Positions 37,311-47,194 of a stretch of 64,000 nucleotides of DNA are shown piece by piece. Origin of the DNA: Luidia sarsii (lineage: Eukaryota; Echinodermata; Asteroidea; Paxillosida; Luidiidae); contig OX465101.1 of the NCBI GenBank assembly GCA_949987565.1, forward strand, positions 27,849,134 to 27,913,133, in the 5' to 3' direction. The position numbers and the translations under genes are program-made. Under the pieces are notes generated by a model that was not told the DNA's origin, searched no databases, and saw nothing but the letters and a program-made list of their open reading frames with translations. Within the stretch, counting starts at the first letter, position 1, and every line of letters begins with the position of its first letter.

Positions 37311-38454
37311 TCCAGATCTGGGTGTTGAAACTTTACCACCGCCGCCCTGCCCGAAAATTTCACAGGCAAATTCAGCAGGGAAAAAAAAAAAAGCTCGATC
37401 CCGAAAGTCTTCATTTGCCAGAAGATCAAGCCAAGGGGCCGACCTTTTCAGACAAAGTTAGTTTTAGGCTCTTGGGGACTTTGGGGGGACTCCCAAATGA
37501 CGTCCTCCCAGAGTCCAATGACGTCCAGGCCCGTGGAAGTGCAGTTGGCTGGATCCATGGTCTCCCTCTTTTCTTTTTTTTTCTTCTTGAAGGAGAAACG
37601 TTCCCTCTTGTGCCTTTTCCCTCCCATCATCCAGGAAGGAAACACTATCCCCAAGGCATTTGGCAGTCCTGGGCACGGTGACCAAGCTCTCAATCTTCTT
37701 TAAAGTTTATCCAGATATCGGATAATCCCTCCTCCTATCCCAACCCCTGTGCTCTGTAGCCTTGCTCTCGTTTTACTCCCCCCCCTAACCCTCTACCTCC
37801 TTGCTCAACCTTCCCCTGGTCAGGGACTTCTAACCTCAAAAAAAGGGGGTTGATAAGGGTTTGCCCTTTAGTGGTGTAAAAGTGAGTACTGTATTCTCTA
37901 TGCACGATCATTTGATTGGTTGCCCCCCAAAAAAGACCACATGCAGGTTGGACCAATAAATCTATGGTTGACTATTGCACCACCCATGATGAAAACAAAT
38001 CAATCAAGCATCTGGACTAGAAAGCCTGAGATCTAGAGTTTTGGTTCCTAATTAAGGCGTCTGTGTTTTTGGTAAGGATTTCTTCTTTTGGAAGGGGGGT
38101 GATTCCTGGAGATTTTTTTTGGGGGGGGGGCGGGGGGGGGGGGGGAAGGATTTATCACTAAGGCATTGGGCCAAGCAAGCAAAGATAAATGATGTGTTTG
38201 GATGGACAAATCCTTTTCTGAATTAAAATTCACCAATGTAAATCATAATGTGGAGGGTCTATTGTTCCTGTCTATTGGTCCCATCTTCATCAAGTGTGTT
38301 TTGGGGATTGTACCCTTGCATTTGATGAAGGAGCTGTTGCTATGACAACTCATGCACTCTTCCAAACTGGTAAGTCTTAAAATGCTCTCCTTCAGTTGTT
38401 ATCATTCATCAGTTGGACCAACACGACTATCTTCACACATCAACAGGAAGAAAG

Positions 38455-38562
38455 ATTGAGAAAGGTCCTGCTAGGATCGAAACGTCAGGCCCACTAAATT
38501 TTAAGATTTACATTTTGGTAATTTTAGTCAGTAAGCAGTTTGCAACATTTTTGTATATCAGA
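38455..38562. mobile_element. Family A right arm only
   Basis: It reads GAGAAAGGTCCTGCTAGGAT through CATTTTGGTAATTTTAGTCA to GCAACATTTTTGTATATCA. The matching left arm fragment in this intron is at 35498-35555, almost 3 kb away, and is not part of the same insertion. Confidence 0.85.
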
Positions 38563-38574
38563 CAAGGAATGATT

Positions 38575-38755
38575 TGAAAATTTGCCTGGGACAGGACTTG
38601 AACCGGAGACCTCTTCCTTAACGTGCCAGTGCTCTTCAAACTTGAGCTATCTAGCCCTTACACGGCGCCCTTCCCAAATGGGCAACTATCTTTGCCAGGG
38701 TGCCAGTGTAGGTAAGAAGCAAGTCAGAAGCAACAGTGGTATATCTCCAGGGATC
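38575..38755 (-). mobile_element. tRNA-derived SINE
   Basis: This is the reverse complement of the family: GACTTGAACCGGAGACCTCT is the B box side, CTTGAGCTATCTAGCCCTTA the A box side, and TTTGCCAGGGTGCCAGTGTA the 5' part. Confidence 0.82.
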
Positions 38756-38894
38756 ACTCCCCCATTATTTTTAATTCAGAAGCGAGCGACAATTTTTGCT
38801 TCAAACCTGGCCACAGCAGTTCAGGGATCACACAGAGTGGGTGCAGTTTTTCTTGTTTAAGTTGATTTTCAATCAAACAAACTGAATGGAGATA

Positions 38895-39080
38895 TTCGGC
38901 AGTTGAATTGCTTCTGACTGGCGCCCCCACCCCGGCAAAGACTAGCTGACTAGTATTAGGGAAGGCCACCATCTAAGGGCTGGATACATGTAGCTCAGAT
39001 GGAAGAGCACTGGTACGTTAATCCAGGGATCTCGGGGTCAAGTCACAGGTCCAGTCAAAGTTTTCTTTGCCAATTTTTTC
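38895..39080 (+). mobile_element. tRNA-derived SINE, full-length-like copy
   Basis: The 5' part reads TTCTGACTGGCGCCCCCACC, GGCAAAGACTAGCTGACTAG and AAGGCCACCATCTAAGGGCT. It is followed by a tRNA-like part (GGCTGGATA.., GTAGCTCAGATGGAAGAGCA) with a degraded B box (GGGGTCAAGTC), and a tail CAAAGTTTTCTTTGCCAATT. It lies about 60 bp from the 39141-39259 RAD51B exon. Confidence 0.85.
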
Positions 39081-39140
39081 AATTTGAATGGAAAACTGAC
39101 TGCTATATTCATTTTTAAAAGGAAGAAGGAAGAAGGTTAC

Positions 39141-39259
39141 CTCTCTCCTGGCTGCCTGGTCTGCATACTGCAGAATGAGCCTGGTGTTGACACTGTGAGT
39201 CCAAGTATTTCCCAGAGCGGCCATGACATAGGCACTCCCCTCCCCACGGCTTGCCCACT
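39141..39259 (-). CDS. RAD51B: RAD51B internal coding exon (equivalent of human exon 9)
   Basis: This 119-nt exon supplies 39 codons plus two bases completing the codon begun in the preceding exon. It encodes GEGSAYVMAALGNTWTHSVN followed by TRLILQYADQAARRE. The human counterpart is ..CVIAALGNTWSHSVNTRLILQY.., so the ALGNTW.HSVNTRLILQY block is nearly identical. This block forms late strands of the RecA-like core (the equivalent of the GGN...H...TRL region of RAD51). The acceptor is ttggtttacag before AGTGGGC, with little pyrimidine tract; the donor is GAGAG|gtaacc. It ends at phase 0, directly before the VLIAKSP exon, as in human (RRQ|ILIAKSP). A SINE copy (38895-39080) lies only about 60 bp past the donor, and a family A remnant lies about 30 bp upstream of the acceptor, so the exon sits between repeats. 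Confidence 0.96.
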
Positions 39260-39575
39260 CTGTAAACCAAGTAGTCGGTAATAAAAACATTTTCAAATCT
39301 GCTCACTGACTTTAACGGCCAAAATTCAAATCACAAAAATGCAGAGGGCCAGATGTTTTGACCTCAGCAGGCACTCTACACGCAAAGGGATAATTAATAA
39401 CAGGAATAAAGGGACAAATGTAAATCTGCAAATGTACCTAAAGGCATGGTGGGAGAGGAGGAAGGGGAAGAGAGAAGCCAAAGAAATGAAAAGAGAGGGG
39501 AAGGTAAACAACAGAACTAAAGACCAATCTGACATCATAAACTGGTACTGGAGAACAGAGTTATTTATATTCACA

Positions 39576-40135
39576 GAGGCAGAGGCAGAGGCAGAGGCAG
39601 AGACAGAGGCAGAGGCAGAGGCAGAGGCAGAGGCAGAGGCAGAGACAGAGACAGAGGCAGAGGCAGGGAGCAAAGGCAGAGGCAGAGGCAGAGACAGAGG
39701 AAGGCAGAGGCAGAGGTGGAGGCACAGGCCAAGGCACAGGCAGGGGCAGAGACAGAGACAGAGGCAGGGAGCAGAAGCAGAGGCAGAGGGAGAGACAGAG
39801 GCAGAGGCTGGGGATGGGGATGGGGGTGGGTGGCTTGTCCAGGGCTGGAGGAAACTATTTATATTCACAGAGGCAGAGGCAGAGGCAGAGACAGAGACAG
39901 AGACAGAGACAGAGGCTGAGGCAGAGACAGAGTAAGAGGCAGAGACAGAGCCAGAGGCAGGGAGCAAAGGCAGAGGCAGAGGCGGAGGCAGAGGTGGAGG
40001 CACAGGCAGGGGCAGAGACAGAGACAGAGGCAGGGAGCAGAAGCAGAGGCAGAGGGAGAGACAGAGGCAGGGGCTGGGGATGGGGATTGGGATGGGGATG
40101 GGGATGGGGATGGGGATGGGGATGGGGATGGGAAT
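39576..40135. repeat. GGCAGA hexamer array with duplicated blocks and GGGGAT tail
   Basis: AGAGGC/AGACAG hexamers alternate with a spacer block GGCAGGGAGCA.. and the block GGGTGGGTGGCTTGTCCAGG plus GCTGGAGGAAACTA, which occurs at about 39825 and 40137. Each half ends in GGGGAT repeats (four or more at 40074-40130). The structure is a duplication of a repeat of about 300 bp. It lies about 320 bp upstream of a RAD51B acceptor. Confidence 0.95.
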
Positions 40136-40467
40136 GGGGGTGGGTGGCTTGTCCAGGGCTGGAGGAAACTAGAACAGAGAACCTGTCGTGGCTCACTACA
40201 ACCTCACAATCCATTATTCCATCACCCTAACACTGCATCATCTCAAACATATGCCACCCACCCCACCCATCCCTACCCAGCCCCATCCAACTTCAGTCCA
40301 CTCCTATTCCGGAGTAAATGAAAGCGTTGAGGGAAAAATGAGATGACAGTGTGGTTGTGGAGTAGTTTCCAAAATGTACTTTATGAAAATGGATGGTAGA
40401 TTATTATCCATGCATGGTTTGAAAACTTTGAATGTAGATACACAATACATGTACAATATATATACAT

Positions 40468-40707
40468 GTATATTGCAAACTACTTACTGACTAAAATTAC
40501 CAAAATGCAAATCTCAAGATTACGCCATCATTCACACTAAGCCTTCATTCAAACAACGATGTCATTCAAACTACGCCGTCATTCAAACTACGCCATAATT
40601 TAAACACTGGTCCTGCTAGGATCGAAATGTCAGGCCCAACTAAATTTTAAGATTTACATTTTGGTAATTTTAGTCAGTAAGCAGTTTGCAACATTTTTGT
40701 ATATCAC
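40468..40707. mobile_element. Family A element with foreign short tandem repeat between its arms
   Basis: The left outer arm is at 40468-40512 (GCAAACTACTTACTGACTAA..) and the right arm at 40612-40707 (GGTCCTGCTAGGATCGAAAT..). Between them lie about 100 bp of a short repeat containing CATTCAAACTACGCC. The same word type, ACCATAATTCAAACACG, resumes right after the right arm, so the right arm may have inserted into the short repeat. Confidence 0.7.
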
Positions 40708-41591
40708 CATAATTCAAACACGCTGGTTTTTCTGGTCAGGCCACACCCTCCTCCCAAGCTTTTGTTTTCAAGGCCTCGATCTTGTTAGGGGAAATTGTGT
40801 TACATAAACACGGTCAGATGTGGGTCAGGAGCTGAAGGGACAGACCTCGGCCATCTGGAGGGGAGGAGGGGGACCTTGAGTAAGGTCAGCAGTCAGCGCA
40901 GAGCCTCTCCCGACTCTGATTCCTTACAGATAATCAATTTACGGCGGACTTGAAAACGGCAAGCAGAGGGATCAATATGCCAATTCGCCCCGTGATTTTC
41001 AATACCCGGGTATTCAGTTCTGTGATGAATGGAATGCTCACTGCCTCAACAAATTGGAAAAAAAAATAGAAAAAAATCTCAGAATCCACAATAAAATATG
41101 AGTTAGTTTGGTGGATGAATATTTGGCATTTCTTTCGACAACGTGATTTTTTTCAACCAGTCTTTCATCAGAAAGTGGAGATGAAAAAAAAAGTTGGTGA
41201 CAAACCACACACTCTGTCATAGTTCAAAGACATGAGTTACTAATTCAATTTCATAGAATTGCTTGGGCACACACATTTCCATAAGCACAAAAAGTCATGA
41301 TTCATAGGATCACCCTGCCAACATAAACCTCTCTTTTGTTACATGATTTAGGGAAAAAAAATAGGGGATTACAAGTGAAGAACAGTTGACATCACTTCAC
41401 AATGTTTGCAATCCTGTTTACACACGGGAGAGTTTTCAAGCTTAGTAGATTTTCACAGCTCTATGACATTGGGCCAAGGACTCATTGCACACTGCCAGGT
41501 TTAAGCATTGATGTCATTGGCCACTGAATCTGATACAAACTAGAAAATTATGTAGAAGTAGAGATCCGTATACCAAGGTGTCTTTAGCCGT

Positions 41592-41960
41592 GTCCGCACT
41601 GGACTTATTTTTTACCGAGCCCGTGGGTAACATTCCAATGGGTAAATCTTCCAGGCGTCCGTACTTGGACTATTCGACTCGGGTAAACTAACCGAGACGA
41701 TCAGTAAAACTAACCGACTGGCGCAAACAAACGCATGAGGGCACTTTCGTGGTGACCTTTCACCGGATGTCTGTACACAATCTACCAGCCGTGTGTGTAC
41801 ATTATGTACAGTACATGTGCATGTACTATAGTCACGTTGCTATACCACGCCCGCACGAGTCTTGCGCTGGACCGGATGTGGTTTTTTACCGAGTCGTTTA
41901 CCGAGACGTCATGTCCGGACTGGACTTTTCGGGCAGAAGTTGGACTTACACAACTTTTCT
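41592..41960. mobile_element. Family E MITE
   Basis: It begins GTCCGCACTGGACTTATTTT, shares CCGTGGGTAACATTCCAATG with the 9453-9853 copy, and near its end has TTTTACCGAGTCGTTTACCG and ATGTCCGGACTGGACTTTTC. The right end is not clear. It lies in the RAD51B intron. Confidence 0.8.
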
Positions 41961-42943
41961 TGAAATCGACTGCTGAGCCCTAATCCAGATGGAGTCTCGA
42001 GACCAAGTTTATAGTCTGAATCCCAAATCACAGACAAGAGTCCCATAGGTCAACTGCTGTGTCTGAGTCACCTTTCAAATTACCAGATGCATTTCCCAAT
42101 TTTGAGATTTTTTTTTAAATAGCTTTAACTAGAAATGGTCCTATATGCTGCCTACTCACACAGTAGGCCTAAATGAAATAAGACAGTCAGATATACAATT
42201 GATAAAAAATGTAATCAACCCATGTAACCCAAGTTTCCCAACACAAGTCTGTAAAAGCTAGTTGGAGTTCATCTTAGCATGCACGAGTGTCACAAAGACC
42301 AATTACTTTGCTATTTTCTTTTTTCTATTGAGTCATATGCCACAGAAGTCGAGTTTCAGTCAAAGTTTGAATCATTGGGTCCCGTAATAACCATCATCAT
42401 TACTTTCAACGCTTCACCATATACTGTACACTGCACATCTTTATTAGCCAACATATAGTTCATGCCCCATCTCAATAGCATATGCATTAGCTGCACCAAC
42501 TGTATGTTTTTATTGAGAGCTGAACAACATGGCAGACAGGCACAGTGAAACTACAGAATTTGCCTCTGTGTGTTTTCTTCTTTCACTGAGTGTCCCAAGG
42601 GATAGGACATTACAGGTCCAAATCTGAGTCCAGGTGCTTGGTATTTGTTATAAACTCAAGTTCGAGTCATGAAATAAAGACACGAGTCCAAAGGCTGAGT
42701 CTAGGTACGAGTCTGAGAACAAGTCTGCTGACCCCTTTTAGAGGATACCATTACCTTTTGCCATTTCTCAAAACAAAACAAAAATTCAGAGCAGCCAACA
42801 GTGAACTTTCTGAGGCTTCGCCGCAGGCCTCCCACAAGAGGGGAGGAGCTTCAATAAATAAGGAGGGGGAGGAAGTGGAGGAGAAGGGTAGGAGGGGCCA
42901 TTTGTCTGGACTGCAACTGTCCTGAGATAGGTAGGGCACCCAC

Positions 42944-43043
42944 CTCTACTTCCGTCTGTTGTTGCTACGGCGTCCCTCTGATGTTCCTGAATGGCAGGGC
43001 AGCGCTGGACCGGCCTGGTCGTGATCTGATTGGTCACGACAAC
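42944..43043 (-). CDS. RAD51B: RAD51B internal coding exon (equivalent of human exon 8)
   Basis: RAD51B is a RAD51 paralogue that acts in the nucleus in the RAD51B-RAD51C-RAD51D-XRCC2 complex, promoting RAD51 loading during homologous recombination. This 100-nt exon begins with VVVTNQITT, the hallmark of the core beta strand that follows Walker B in RAD51 paralogues; human has VILTNQITT. It continues through a divergent loop (RPVQRCPAIQEHQ...) that corresponds to the ssDNA-binding loop L2 region. The acceptor on the minus strand is a pyrimidine run ending tttcccag (43044 onward). The donor is AGAG|gtgggt at 42943. The exon starts at phase 0 and ends at phase 1, one base into a codon that the 39141-39259 exon completes. 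The start at a codon boundary matches my recollection of the human junction before codon 253. The identification rests on motif and frame continuity, not on a search. Confidence 0.94.
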
Positions 43044-43114
43044 CTGGGAAAAGAGGAAATGAAGGACAAATTGAAGGCGCATGTTATAACGGCTGGGAAA
43101 GCGAGGGTGGTATT

Positions 43115-44215
43115 AAAAGAAAGGAGAGAGGGAGGGAGGGAGGGAGGGGAGAGTGAGAGACAGAGACAGAGAGCGACAGTGACAACAGACAGAGAGAGCG
43201 AGAATGGAAGAGAGAGAAAGCAAGAGACACAGAGCGACGATGAGACAGAGAGGGACAGAGAGACAAAGTGAGAGTCAGAACATGACAGAGAGACACAGTG
43301 ACAGCGAGAGACAGAGAGAGGTACAGACAGAGAGACATAGAGGTACAGGCAGAAAGATAGAGAGAGGTACAGGCAGAAAGACAGAGAGGCATAGACAGAG
43401 ACAGGGAGAGGTACGGACAGAGACAGGGAGGTACAGGCAGAAAGACAGAGAGACAGAGAGAGAGGTATAGACAGATAGATAGAGAGGAAGGCCTACAGAC
43501 AGAGAGACAGAGAGGTACAGACAGAGACAGGGAGAGGTACGGACAGAGACAGGGAGGTACAGGCAGAAAGACAGAGAGACAGAGAGAGAGGTATAGACAG
43601 ATAGATAGAGAGGAAGGCCTACAGACAGAGAGACAGAGAGGTACAGACAGAGAGACTGAGATACCGGTATAGGTATAGAAAGAGACGGACAGAGAGACAG
43701 AGAGAGGTATAGACATACAGACAGAGAGAGGTACAGACAGAAAGACAGCGAGAGGTACATACAGAGAGACAGAGAGAGGTATAGACAGAGACAGGGAGGG
43801 GTATACATTACAAATAGAGACAGAGAGAGATACAAAATGCGAGACAGAGAGAGATACAGAAAGCGAGACAGAGAGAGGTACAGACAGCGAGACAGAGAGA
43901 GGTACAGACAGAAAGATAGAGATAGGTACATACAGAGAGACAGAGAGAGGTATAGACAGAGAGACAGAGATGCAGAGAATGACAGAGAGAGACAGGCAGA
44001 TAATGAGAGACAGTGAGAGAAAGGGAATGACAGAGAGGAGACAGAGAAGGGAAGACGGTAAAAAGAGTGGGTGAAAATGGGCATGGCCGATTTCTGTCAG
44101 CCACACAGATGACAGACGACAGTTTTGAGAGCGAGGAAAATGAAAGGGAAAAGGAGGTGCTAGGCTAGGCTTAGAGAGAGAGAAAGAGAGCCCCGTCAAA
44201 AAGGCTGTTGATATT
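43115..44215. repeat. GACAGA/GGTACAGACAGA tract, pyrimidine-rich on the gene strand
   Basis: Over 1.1 kb of GAGACAGAGAGAGGTACAGA-type units, with a duplicated block of about 125 bp (43411-43535 and 43536-43660 share GGGAGGTACAGGCAGAAAGA). On the minus strand it is a CTGTCT-rich tract starting about 70 bp upstream of the 42944-43043 exon. The 381-codon minus frame through it is not a gene. Confidence 0.95.
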
Positions 44216-44871
44216 TGAGAAAGACACATCCTATAAATTATACGTGGACCCCATAGAGTGTGCTCTTTCCCCCATCAGACAACTCTTGCTAAGCTGTGTC
44301 TACAAAGTGCTCTTTCCCAGCCTGCTGGCTTTGTAATGGCACTTGGCATTGCTGAATTTGTTTGAGAATCTATTGGAGGATACTCTGTTTACGTTAACTC
44401 AAAAACCTCACTGAGAGATTCAAGAATTGGGCTTCAATGGGAGCTTTCCCTTTCCTAATTGTTATGTTGTTGTTTTTTTACTAGGATTGTAACAGAAGCA
44501 TCTGTATGCATCAGATAAGTTCATCATCAAAAAGCCAAAAAATATGGTTTTCATAGAAAATATCAAAGCTTCTTATCAATATTTGAACCATAATCATGCC
44601 TGCACTCACAATATTCACAGTGGATCTTTCTACATTTTGCCAGTACGGCAGCTACATAAACTTTATGGTCAGTGCACTGAGTGAGCCATAATAAAATAAG
44701 TTTGGAATCGGGACAAATTGTGAACAGTGCAACTCCCTCGTACCTTAAATAAAACAACAAATAAAGCACTGTAATTTGAATCTGACATTGGCGATTATTC
44801 TGGGTTTGCGCTCGCTCTTTTCAGTCACAGCCTAGCTAACAGTGACGCTGTCTTTGAGAGAGGTTTGGCAT

Positions 44872-45302
44872 TAGGACCGTTCCCACTACACCAAATAAAC
44901 GCGATTATTTGGATCGCGATTTGAATCGCGATTCAAAATCGTGTGGGGACACAATAAATGCGATTATTAGTGGGATTTGAAGAGTGAGATTTAAAAAAAA
45001 AAATAATCATGTTTATTTGCAACGCGATGTGTGCGGGAATGGTCCGCTCAAATCGCACCGTTTTTTTTAAGCCCACGATGCATTGCGCAAGCATGGCATT
45101 TCCTGCCAGCAGCTTACTGTGCAGCACAGGGTTGGTTTACATTCTTCAGCGGGTCCCGCCATTCCCGCTAGCGCAGCGCGACCACATGGTAACCTCAATC
45201 GGCTCGCGTTTATTTGCAACGCGATTATTTGGCCTGTATGGACACAACCAAAAAAAAAAAGGGTTTTAAATCGCGATTATTTTCGTAGTGGGAACGGTCC
45301 TA
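44872..45302. mobile_element. Family B MITE, the best-preserved copy
   Basis: The ends are TAGGACCGTTCCCACTAC and GTAGTGGGAACGGTCCTA, an almost perfect inverted pair over 18 bp. Both ends carry multiple ATCGCGATT words. The interior has GCGGGAATGGTCCGCTCAAA and ACGATGCATTGCGCAAGC. It is 431 bp long and could serve as the type copy. Confidence 0.9.
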
Positions 45303-45535
45303 TTGAGAAAGGTCCTGGGACCAACTTTAAAGAGGAACTGTAATGTGAGAATCTGCTGAGTACCAGAAGTATTCTTGTATATAGAGAATTACAAAACCAT
45401 ATTGCGAGCTGATATCAATTGCTTCTGACTTGTATTCCAATATTCTTTCACTGAGTCTGAACTAAAGATGGTAGTTTGGGTTGGCAAGGTGATTCTACGA
45501 ATATTGACTTTTTGTGCTTGAGCAAATGTTGGCGC

Positions 45536-45905
45536 ATAAAGCCCCTACACAACATTGGTCGAAGTCAAAGAATAGCATCCATACGTTGTCTGATCCAACA
45601 TATGCATGAAATACCACGCCTGTGAAAATTTCAGCTCAATCCGCCAACCGAGTCTCAAGAAAATTGTGAAAACCGCTTCATTTGTTTCGCAAAAATGCAG
45701 CATTCCAAAAAATAGTTTAGATCTTGGTGAGATGTAAACGATTTCTTTTACTCTTTTTTACTCCCAAAATACATGTACAACATTTTAGGCAGAACTATTT
45801 CAGTGCGAGGTTTATACTATAACCATCTGCAAACTGTATAAGTTTCATGTAAATCTGTGAACTTTTCTGTTTTTCGATCTTACAAATGTTGTGTAGGGGA
45901 TTTAA
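45536..45905. mobile_element. Family C MITE, second copy, inserted into another repeat
   Basis: The ends AGCCCCTACACAACATTG and ATGTTGTGTAGGGGAT are present with internal sequence matching the reverse complement of the 14636-14963 copy. The flanks join to read TTGGCGCATAA/TTAAGCAGCTCTATG. A related repeat at about 7702-7725 reads TTGGCGCCTAAGCAGCTCTA without any insertion, which gives an empty-site comparison. Confidence 0.85.
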
Positions 45906-46551
45906 GCAGCTCTATGAAATTGGCCTATGACATTAGGCCCTCTAAGATTTCTTCAGACTTCTGTGATGGGCATATTATGATTGGATGTTCATCTGTCAGA
46001 CTGTATGTACAATCTTGCTTGGTATGCCAATGAAGATGGCCCCAGCACTGACAATGTGACATCCATCGCTGGAATTTCCTCGGGAGGGGGGGGGAAGGGA
46101 TCTGGGTGACCAAAATAGCCTCCGATGTCACATTGGAGAGTGATGTGGGCATGATGGCTGGAATCAGGTGTGCGGCCAGGCACCACCGAAGCACGTCACC
46201 ACAACAATCCCAAAACAGAAATATATCGACCAACAGTCTGGGGGGGGGGGGAGGGGTTGGTAGCCAGTCAATGTAATCTGCAGGCACACTGTAAATATAT
46301 ATTTGTTCATCTACTGAGTTTCCAGGGTTATCTTTGAGGAAGGTCCTGCTAGGATCGAAACATCAGGCCCTCCACCTTTGTGATATTTGAATTTTGGTCA
46401 CTTTAATCAGTTTGCAACATTTGTGTGTATAACTCAAGATTCTAGGTTTTTAATTTTTTTTAATTGCTTGCTTTATCATTCGGTTTCTTATTCCCAATCA
46501 GTTTTTCATTTATTTGTTTGACTTAAACTGGGAAAAAAAATGCATCTACCT

Positions 46552-47112
46552 TAGGTGCGTTCACACAGGCACGAAAAATCGCTATTCACATTTCAATTCC
46601 CCTTTCCCCCATTTGTGAACGGTGAAATCTCACAAACACTCTTGATTTGAATCGCGATCCAAACTGCAGTGCTTCTTGCGATGTTTCAGAAACATCGCAA
46701 GTGTTTCCCGGACACTGTGTGCGAACGCTGTCGAAAAGAGAAAATTGATAAGTTACATCCCACGGTTCAGTGCGCGCAGATAAACATCCGGTGGCCCCGC
46801 AACCAGCTGTTCATCCCCACGTGGCTGTGCATGAATCGTACGTGTACCTTGTACCCTTATTCCTCCATGCTTGTACGAGCAAATTTGCGCAGTCCAGAAA
46901 GTGCCTCCAACTGAGTCACATGTCAAGCATACGCAGTCCAGTTAAGTCACATTTCAGGCACGTGCAGTTCAGCCCACAAAAACCCTGATTTTTTGGTTTT
47001 TTAGATTTTATTTTTGACAAATTTTGTTATGTGTGGATGTGTGAAAAAACAACAACAATTGAATCGTGATCTACCGCTACTTCTCGATAATTTTCCTAGT
47101 GGGAATGCACCT
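46552..47112. mobile_element. Family B-related MITE, divergent
   Basis: The ends are TAGGTGCGTTCACAC and GTGGGAATGCACCT, with AATCGCGATCCAAACTG and ATTGAATCGTGATC near the ends. The interior is unlike other family B copies, so it is probably a subfamily that shares terminal sequence only. Confidence 0.7.
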
Positions 47113-47194
47113 TTTGTTTGATCCCCGAGCTGCCGTAGCCAGATTTACAACAATTTGTTGTTTGCATCTGAGACTGAATGAAAGTAGGGGCATG

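Larger units (their letters stand above)
29949..39140 (-). other. RAD51B intron between the exon 9 and exon 10 equivalents
   Basis: This 9,192-bp intron is phase 0. It holds a 163-bp tandem duplication (30195-30527), a GGCA array (31289-31588), poly-A with AAT/AAG repeats (32029-32098), a CT tract (33145-33790), CTGC repeats (34037-34092), a GA tract (34437-34720), a family A arm (35498-35555), a family A right arm (38455-38562) and two SINEs (38575-38755 minus; 38895-39080 plus). The segments 30530-31280, 32100-33140, 34730-35490 and 35560-38450 look single-copy. The one at 36480-37310 is GC- and CpG-rich. Confidence 0.75.
39260..42943 (-). other. RAD51B intron between the exon 8 and exon 9 equivalents
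   Basis: This 3,684-bp intron is phase 1. From the 3' side it holds a family A remnant (39290-39385), a hexamer array (39576-40135), a split family A copy (40468-40707), single-copy sequence at 40710-41580, and a family E element (41592-41960). From 41960 to 42940 I see no gene and no clear repeat. Beyond those elements nothing coding was seen in either strand. Confidence 0.8.

Noticed and set aside
39326..40003. 225-codon minus and 198-codon plus open frames
   Set aside because: Both come from the GGCAGA hexamer array.
43084..44229. 381-codon open frame on the minus strand
   Set aside because: It is the translation of GACAGA-type simple repeat (Ser/Leu/Cys/Pro runs), open in several frames at once.
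44610..44690. Minus-strand exon-like segment (CTDHKVYVAAVLAKCRK..)
   Set aside because: The acceptor has a poor pyrimidine tract, the donor is weak, and the protein matches neither RAD51B nor anything I recognise.
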